A stretch of DNA of 64,000 nucleotides from positions 496,001 to 560,000 of the forward strand of contig OZ007029.1 of assembly GCA_963931575.1 (NCBI GenBank). The letters are read 5' to 3'. How positions within the stretch are numbered: the stretch's first letter is position 1; each line of letters starts with the position of its first letter. The position numbers and the translations under genes were made by a program. The DNA is from Gastranaerophilus sp944325835. GTDB lineage: Bacteria; Cyanobacteriota; Vampirovibrionia; Gastranaerophilales; Gastranaerophilaceae. Positions 60,869 to 64,000 of this stretch are shown here, piece by piece. Below the pieces are notes generated by a model, which saw only the letters and a list, made by a program, of their open reading frames with translations, was not told where the DNA came from and made no database searches.

Positions 60869-61528
60869 ATGCAGGTAAATAATCAAAATCGTACGGGAAT
60901 TATAGCAGCAAGTACAATTGCCGGTGTCGGCGCAGGTGTTGCCGCAGGATATTATAAACCTTTTGTTAACGCTAAAGGTGAAGCAAATTCTGACAGATTT
61001 GTTAAAGAAGTTGCTAAAGAAATGAACGGCGGTAAACTTTTTAACCTCGTTAATGCTGCAAGTGCAAAAGATTATCTTGATACAATTTATCCGAAAACAA
61101 AGGGTTTTCCCCCTAGCAATGAACAAATTGACAAATTCTTCAATCGCTACGGTGATTTCTTAGAAATCAAACGTGAACAATTTAAAGACGAGAAAACAGG
61201 TAAAAATGTTTCCGGCATGGGCGCTAAATTGAAAGAAATTGTTGATAAGAAAATCGCAGAAAACGGCGAACTTAAATTCTCTGACGATGGCAAACAGTTC
61301 ATGTTAAAAACAAATACAAGTGATGCGGAAGCAAAAGCGTTGATAAAAGACGGTTTTGACAAGAAGAAAAAACTCGTTAAAGCCGGCACTACAATATCAG
61401 AACAGGCTCACGAAGCTATTACCAGCGCAATGAAAACTATTAAAAACGAACGTATGATTAAAGGCGGCTTGATTGCCGGTGCGATTGCTCTTGCGGCATC
61501 AGCAGTTGCAACTTGCCAAAAGGACTAG
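60869..61528 (+). CDS. 219-aa protein with hydrophobic termini, unknown
   Basis: The ATG at 60869 has TGGAGA just upstream; a TTG at 60857 is less likely. The N-terminal hydrophobic segment (GIIAASTIAGVGAGVAAGYY) and the C-terminal one (GGLIAGAIALAASAVATC) enclose a charged helical soluble part (KQFMLKTNTSDAEAKALIKD). This is the same layout as the 15879 protein. The upstream region shares AAGTGTGTAGTTT with the 21824 gene. No family recognised. Confidence 0.6.
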   Translation: MQVNNQNRTGIIAASTIAGVGAGVAAGYYKPFVNAKGEANSDRFVKEVAKEMNGGKLFNLVNAASAKDYLDTIYPKTKGFPPSNEQIDKFFNRYGDFLEIKREQFKDEKTGKNVSGMGAKLKEIVDKKIAENGELKFSDDGKQFMLKTNTSDAEAKALIKDGFDKKKKLVKAGTTISEQAHEAITSAMKTIKNERMIKGGLIAGAIALAASAVATCQKD

Positions 61529-61559
61529 TCTTCTGTTTGTGGCGTGGTTTACGAATAAA

Positions 61560-63767
61560 TTAAACTCTTTTAACCTTTAACAGAACTTCATTAGGCGTTA
61601 CTGAATCCAGTACGCCTAATTTTGACTGTGCGATTATAAATTCCAGTTCATCGCCTTGGGCTATATCAATATTGTCAAAAGGAATTGTGACATCTATTGT
61701 TTTTTCGTGGCTTATTGCAAAATCTTTATTGGATTGCAGACTCCATAATCCGCTTTGAATAGCGTATGCCAGACGTGAAAATTTCAATACACCATTGTCG
61801 ACTGTCAGTTGTAATTCGTTATGGAACTTTTCTTTGCAAACCGGCAGTATGTTATCGTTCTTATTTATAAGCCTGATGTGCGATAAATGGTGCTTTTTCG
61901 TGGCGTTGCGCATATATATGTATGCCTGAAAAGTCTGAATGTATTTTGACGGATTGTTTACAAGATATTCGTTGAGATAAAATTTTAAATAGAAACTTGT
62001 AGAGTCACAGCTGTAGCCTATTCTGTCAAAGATTTTTGTTTCCTGAAGCACCGGGCCGTCGGAAAGTTCAAGGAAGTTCATCCCGTTTGATACCGGAAGA
62101 ATAGGGTTTAAATCATTTTCAAGCAGATGATCTTCCAAGGCCTGGATTAATTGTGTATCAAGGCAAGCCGGCGGAGTTTGCCCCATAAATTCATAAACAT
62201 TTTTAAGGTGCATGCGGAACAGGTAATCAAAAATGTTATCGTGTCCCGAATCGTTTGGTTCACCAAACCACCAGAACCAGTCGCTGCCCTGGCATACATA
62301 TAGTTCTCTTCTTGCTCGTTCAATGTTTTCGTTATTCGGGTCTAGGCGGACGAAGTTCTCAAAATCATCTTTAACCTGTTTCAGGTACGTCCAGGCAAGG
62401 TTTTTGAGCGGCTCATCAATCCAGAGTTTGAAATCCTGATTAATCCACGAGCCGGCCTTTATGCTGTTGATTTCTTTCAAATGCCGTTCTTTTTCAATAT
62501 AATCGCTGATTAAAACTGTCTCCAGCGTATCATCGTTATTTATCAGTTCGTAAAGTTTATTCAGGAAAACCGCGCCGTCTTTTGTGTAGTTTTCCCAGCA
62601 GTTTTCGCAGTCCATAGCAATTGTCAGAAGGTGCGTTTGATCCGGCGAGTTTTGAATTTTATTTTGTATAGTTTTAATCCTGTCATAAAGGTCTACAGCG
62701 ACCCGTTCAGAATCGTGGTTCGGGTATTCAAAGCTGATAAGATTTGGGAAAATTGCTTCTCTGAAAATAACTTTGATATCGGATTTGTTGCCCTTGTAGT
62801 TATAGACTTTTAAAAGCGGATAAGGGTTTTCAAGGTTGCCGTTAAAATCACGTACAAAATCAAATTTTATGGAATTAGCCAGAACACCTTCATCCGAAAT
62901 CGTCCATTTGATACCCAAATCGCTCAAAAGTTTCAGGGTTTTATTGCTGATGCAATGTTCAGACGGCCAGATACCTTTCGGGGTTATGCCGAACGCGTCC
63001 TCAATAATTTGAATCGCCTCTTTTATCTGGTTTTCGGCGTCTTTTTTCATCCCCAGCGTCAGCGGCAAATCTCCGTTCTGGTTCGTCGAAACATCTGCAA
63101 TATCAACTAAAATAGGTAAAATCGGGTGATAGTGCGGGCTGGTTGAAATTTCAATTCTGCCTTCTTCAAGATATTTTTTGAATGTCGGAATGATTTTTCG
63201 GATTATATCGCGCTGAATTTCAATAATTTGCCGCCTGTCCTCAAGCGTGTAGCCCGAACCCTTTTTGTATAAAACTTTCAACTCCGGATAATATTTCTGG
63301 TGGGAAGAGTCAATCCAGGCAAGGTTAAACAGCGCCATCAGGTCGGAATATTCCTGCAGCGTAAATTCGTTTATATCTTTTGTGAACTGGTATTTATGAA
63401 TAAGTCTGTCGTATTCCTTGAACGGCATAATCATATATTGATAATTTGCGTCAAAGAAGTTGTTTATAATAAAGTTTTTATCTTCATCTGTCAGCTCTTC
63501 AACGGGCTTGACCGAAATCCTTGAATGTATGTCGTGAAAGTCTTTTTGACCGTATCTGATAAAAGAATCAATAAGTATCGGAACTATATTAAAGTTAAGT
63601 TTGATATTTTTGTAATTTTTGATAATGGTGAGCATATCAAGGTAATCCTTGACCGCGTGCAGTCTTGTCCACGGCATAATGTAATCGCTGTCAGGCGTAA
63701 GCTGATACACAGGCTGATGCATATGCCAGTAAAAAGCTATAGATAATTTTTTAGTATTTCCTACCAT
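61560..63767 (-). CDS. GH57-family alpha-glucan enzyme
   Basis: The protein has 735 aa with no signal peptide. The N-terminal SIAFYWHMHQPVYQ is the first GH57 conserved region; FNIVPILIDSFIRYG and GIWPSEHCISNKTL (third region, with the catalytic Glu) follow. TIAMDCENCWENY supplies the region with the second catalytic acid, and WFWWFGEPNDSGHDN is also conserved. GH57 enzymes are amylases, branching enzymes or 4-alpha-glucanotransferases; the exact activity cannot be read here. It adds to the GH77 and GH13 genes as a glycogen-handling set. Confidence 0.87.
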   Translation of the reverse strand: MVGNTKKLSIAFYWHMHQPVYQLTPDSDYIMPWTRLHAVKDYLDMLTIIKNYKNIKLNFNIVPILIDSFIRYGQKDFHDIHSRISVKPVEELTDEDKNFIINNFFDANYQYMIMPFKEYDRLIHKYQFTKDINEFTLQEYSDLMALFNLAWIDSSHQKYYPELKVLYKKGSGYTLEDRRQIIEIQRDIIRKIIPTFKKYLEEGRIEISTSPHYHPILPILVDIADVSTNQNGDLPLTLGMKKDAENQIKEAIQIIEDAFGITPKGIWPSEHCISNKTLKLLSDLGIKWTISDEGVLANSIKFDFVRDFNGNLENPYPLLKVYNYKGNKSDIKVIFREAIFPNLISFEYPNHDSERVAVDLYDRIKTIQNKIQNSPDQTHLLTIAMDCENCWENYTKDGAVFLNKLYELINNDDTLETVLISDYIEKERHLKEINSIKAGSWINQDFKLWIDEPLKNLAWTYLKQVKDDFENFVRLDPNNENIERARRELYVCQGSDWFWWFGEPNDSGHDNIFDYLFRMHLKNVYEFMGQTPPACLDTQLIQALEDHLLENDLNPILPVSNGMNFLELSDGPVLQETKIFDRIGYSCDSTSFYLKFYLNEYLVNNPSKYIQTFQAYIYMRNATKKHHLSHIRLINKNDNILPVCKEKFHNELQLTVDNGVLKFSRLAYAIQSGLWSLQSNKDFAISHEKTIDVTIPFDNIDIAQGDELEFIIAQSKLGVLDSVTPNEVLLKVKRV

Positions 63768-63830
63768 TCAATAAAATTCCAAAACATATTTCAAACCAAT
63801 GATAGCATTAAAGTCCCTAATTTTCAACTA

Positions 63831-63859
63831 TTGACATCGCCTAAAACATGTAGCATAAT
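63831..63859 (+). promoter_or_regulatory. Promoter of pilin-like gene copy 5
   Basis: TTGACA (63831-63836), 17 nt including TAAAACATG, CATAAT (63854-63859). It is the closest of the five to consensus. Confidence 0.82.
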
Positions 63860-63940
63860 GAAAATGTATAAAGAAAGGATCGGCGGTCAGGCCGGTATCA
63901 AAATTAGACCCGGGTGAATTCCCGGAGAAAGGATAGAAAA

Positions 63941-64000
63941 ATGAAAGAAATTAAAAGTGTAAGCATCATAGCAGGGGGGGGGGGGGCCTCTCTTAACAGG
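63941..64000 (+). CDS. Start of poly-G-switched prepilin-like gene copy 5, cut by window end
   Basis: GAGAAAGGATAGAAAA precedes the ATG at 63941. The peptide MKEIKSVSIIA matches the conserved starts of copies 1-3 (SVSI), then a G run follows and the window ends 14 nt later. The prepilin part is beyond the window, so its frame state cannot be read. Confidence 0.7.
   Translation, partial: MKEIKSVSIIAGGGGASLNR
63974..63986 (+). repeat. Poly-G tract, 13 G (copy 5)
   Basis: 13 uninterrupted G at codon 12 of copy 5. Confidence 0.88.

Overview
The window looks like a chromosomal segment of a diderm, non-photosynthetic relative of cyanobacteria, most plausibly a gut Gastranaerophilales/Vampirovibrionia-type organism. 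This is an inference. It rests on an outer-membrane TpsB protein, many proteins beginning with a short 'I/A-x-F-K/R' motif, a flhB-like gene beside a FliA-like sigma factor, alpha-glucan enzymes (GH77, GH13, GH57), and dispersed type IV prepilin-like genes. No search could be run, so the taxon is a guess; the gene families are better supported.

Layout: 1-5 kb holds a WYL-type regulator, tRNA-Met, a large protein with a PRTase-like motif, and ffh. 5-7.1 kb holds a small unknown gene and then an unusual array at tRNA-Lys containing a phage-gene remnant. 7.2-17 kb holds a papain-like peptidase candidate, a cupin, a lipoate ligase, a GH77 enzyme, a TPM-domain protein, a degenerate nucleotidyltransferase and structural-looking unknowns. 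17-20 kb holds pgeF, the sigma factor and flhB. 20-25 kb holds two pilin-like genes, SpoIID and HU. 25-36 kb holds recN, GH13, an unknown membrane operon behind a cobalamin-type riboswitch, asparaginase, a GT-C glycosyltransferase, an MTHFS, a TPR lipoprotein-like protein and a small RNA. 36-45 kb holds scpB-scpA-smc, a third pilin-like gene and bioA-bioD. 45-56 kb holds tpsB, an ArnT-like transferase, two near-identical copies of one unknown gene, a second tRNA array (tRNA-Leu), dapF, rpsF-ssb-rpsR and fba. 56-64 kb holds a fourth pilin-like gene, alaS, dut, GH57 and the start of a fifth pilin-like gene.

The most unusual system is a family of five dispersed prepilin-like genes. Each has its own TTGACA-17-CATAAT-type promoter, a conserved start (M-K-x-x-SVSI) and then a run of 13-15 G within about ten codons of the start. 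In the sequence given, copy 1 is in frame with its prepilin domain and copies 2, 3 and 4 are out of frame; copy 5 is cut by the window end. This is the architecture of a slipped-strand ON/OFF switch on a surface appendage repertoire, with C-terminal Lcl/DUF1566-like domains that differ between copies.

A second theme is a population of short, GC-rich, palindromic mosaic elements. They sit directly after intrinsic terminators, between repeated tRNA 3' tails, at a gene 3' end with a visible target duplication, and in frame inside the pilin leaders. A third theme is recurrent leaderless promoters, with the -10 hexamer ending exactly 6 nt before the ATG in several genes.
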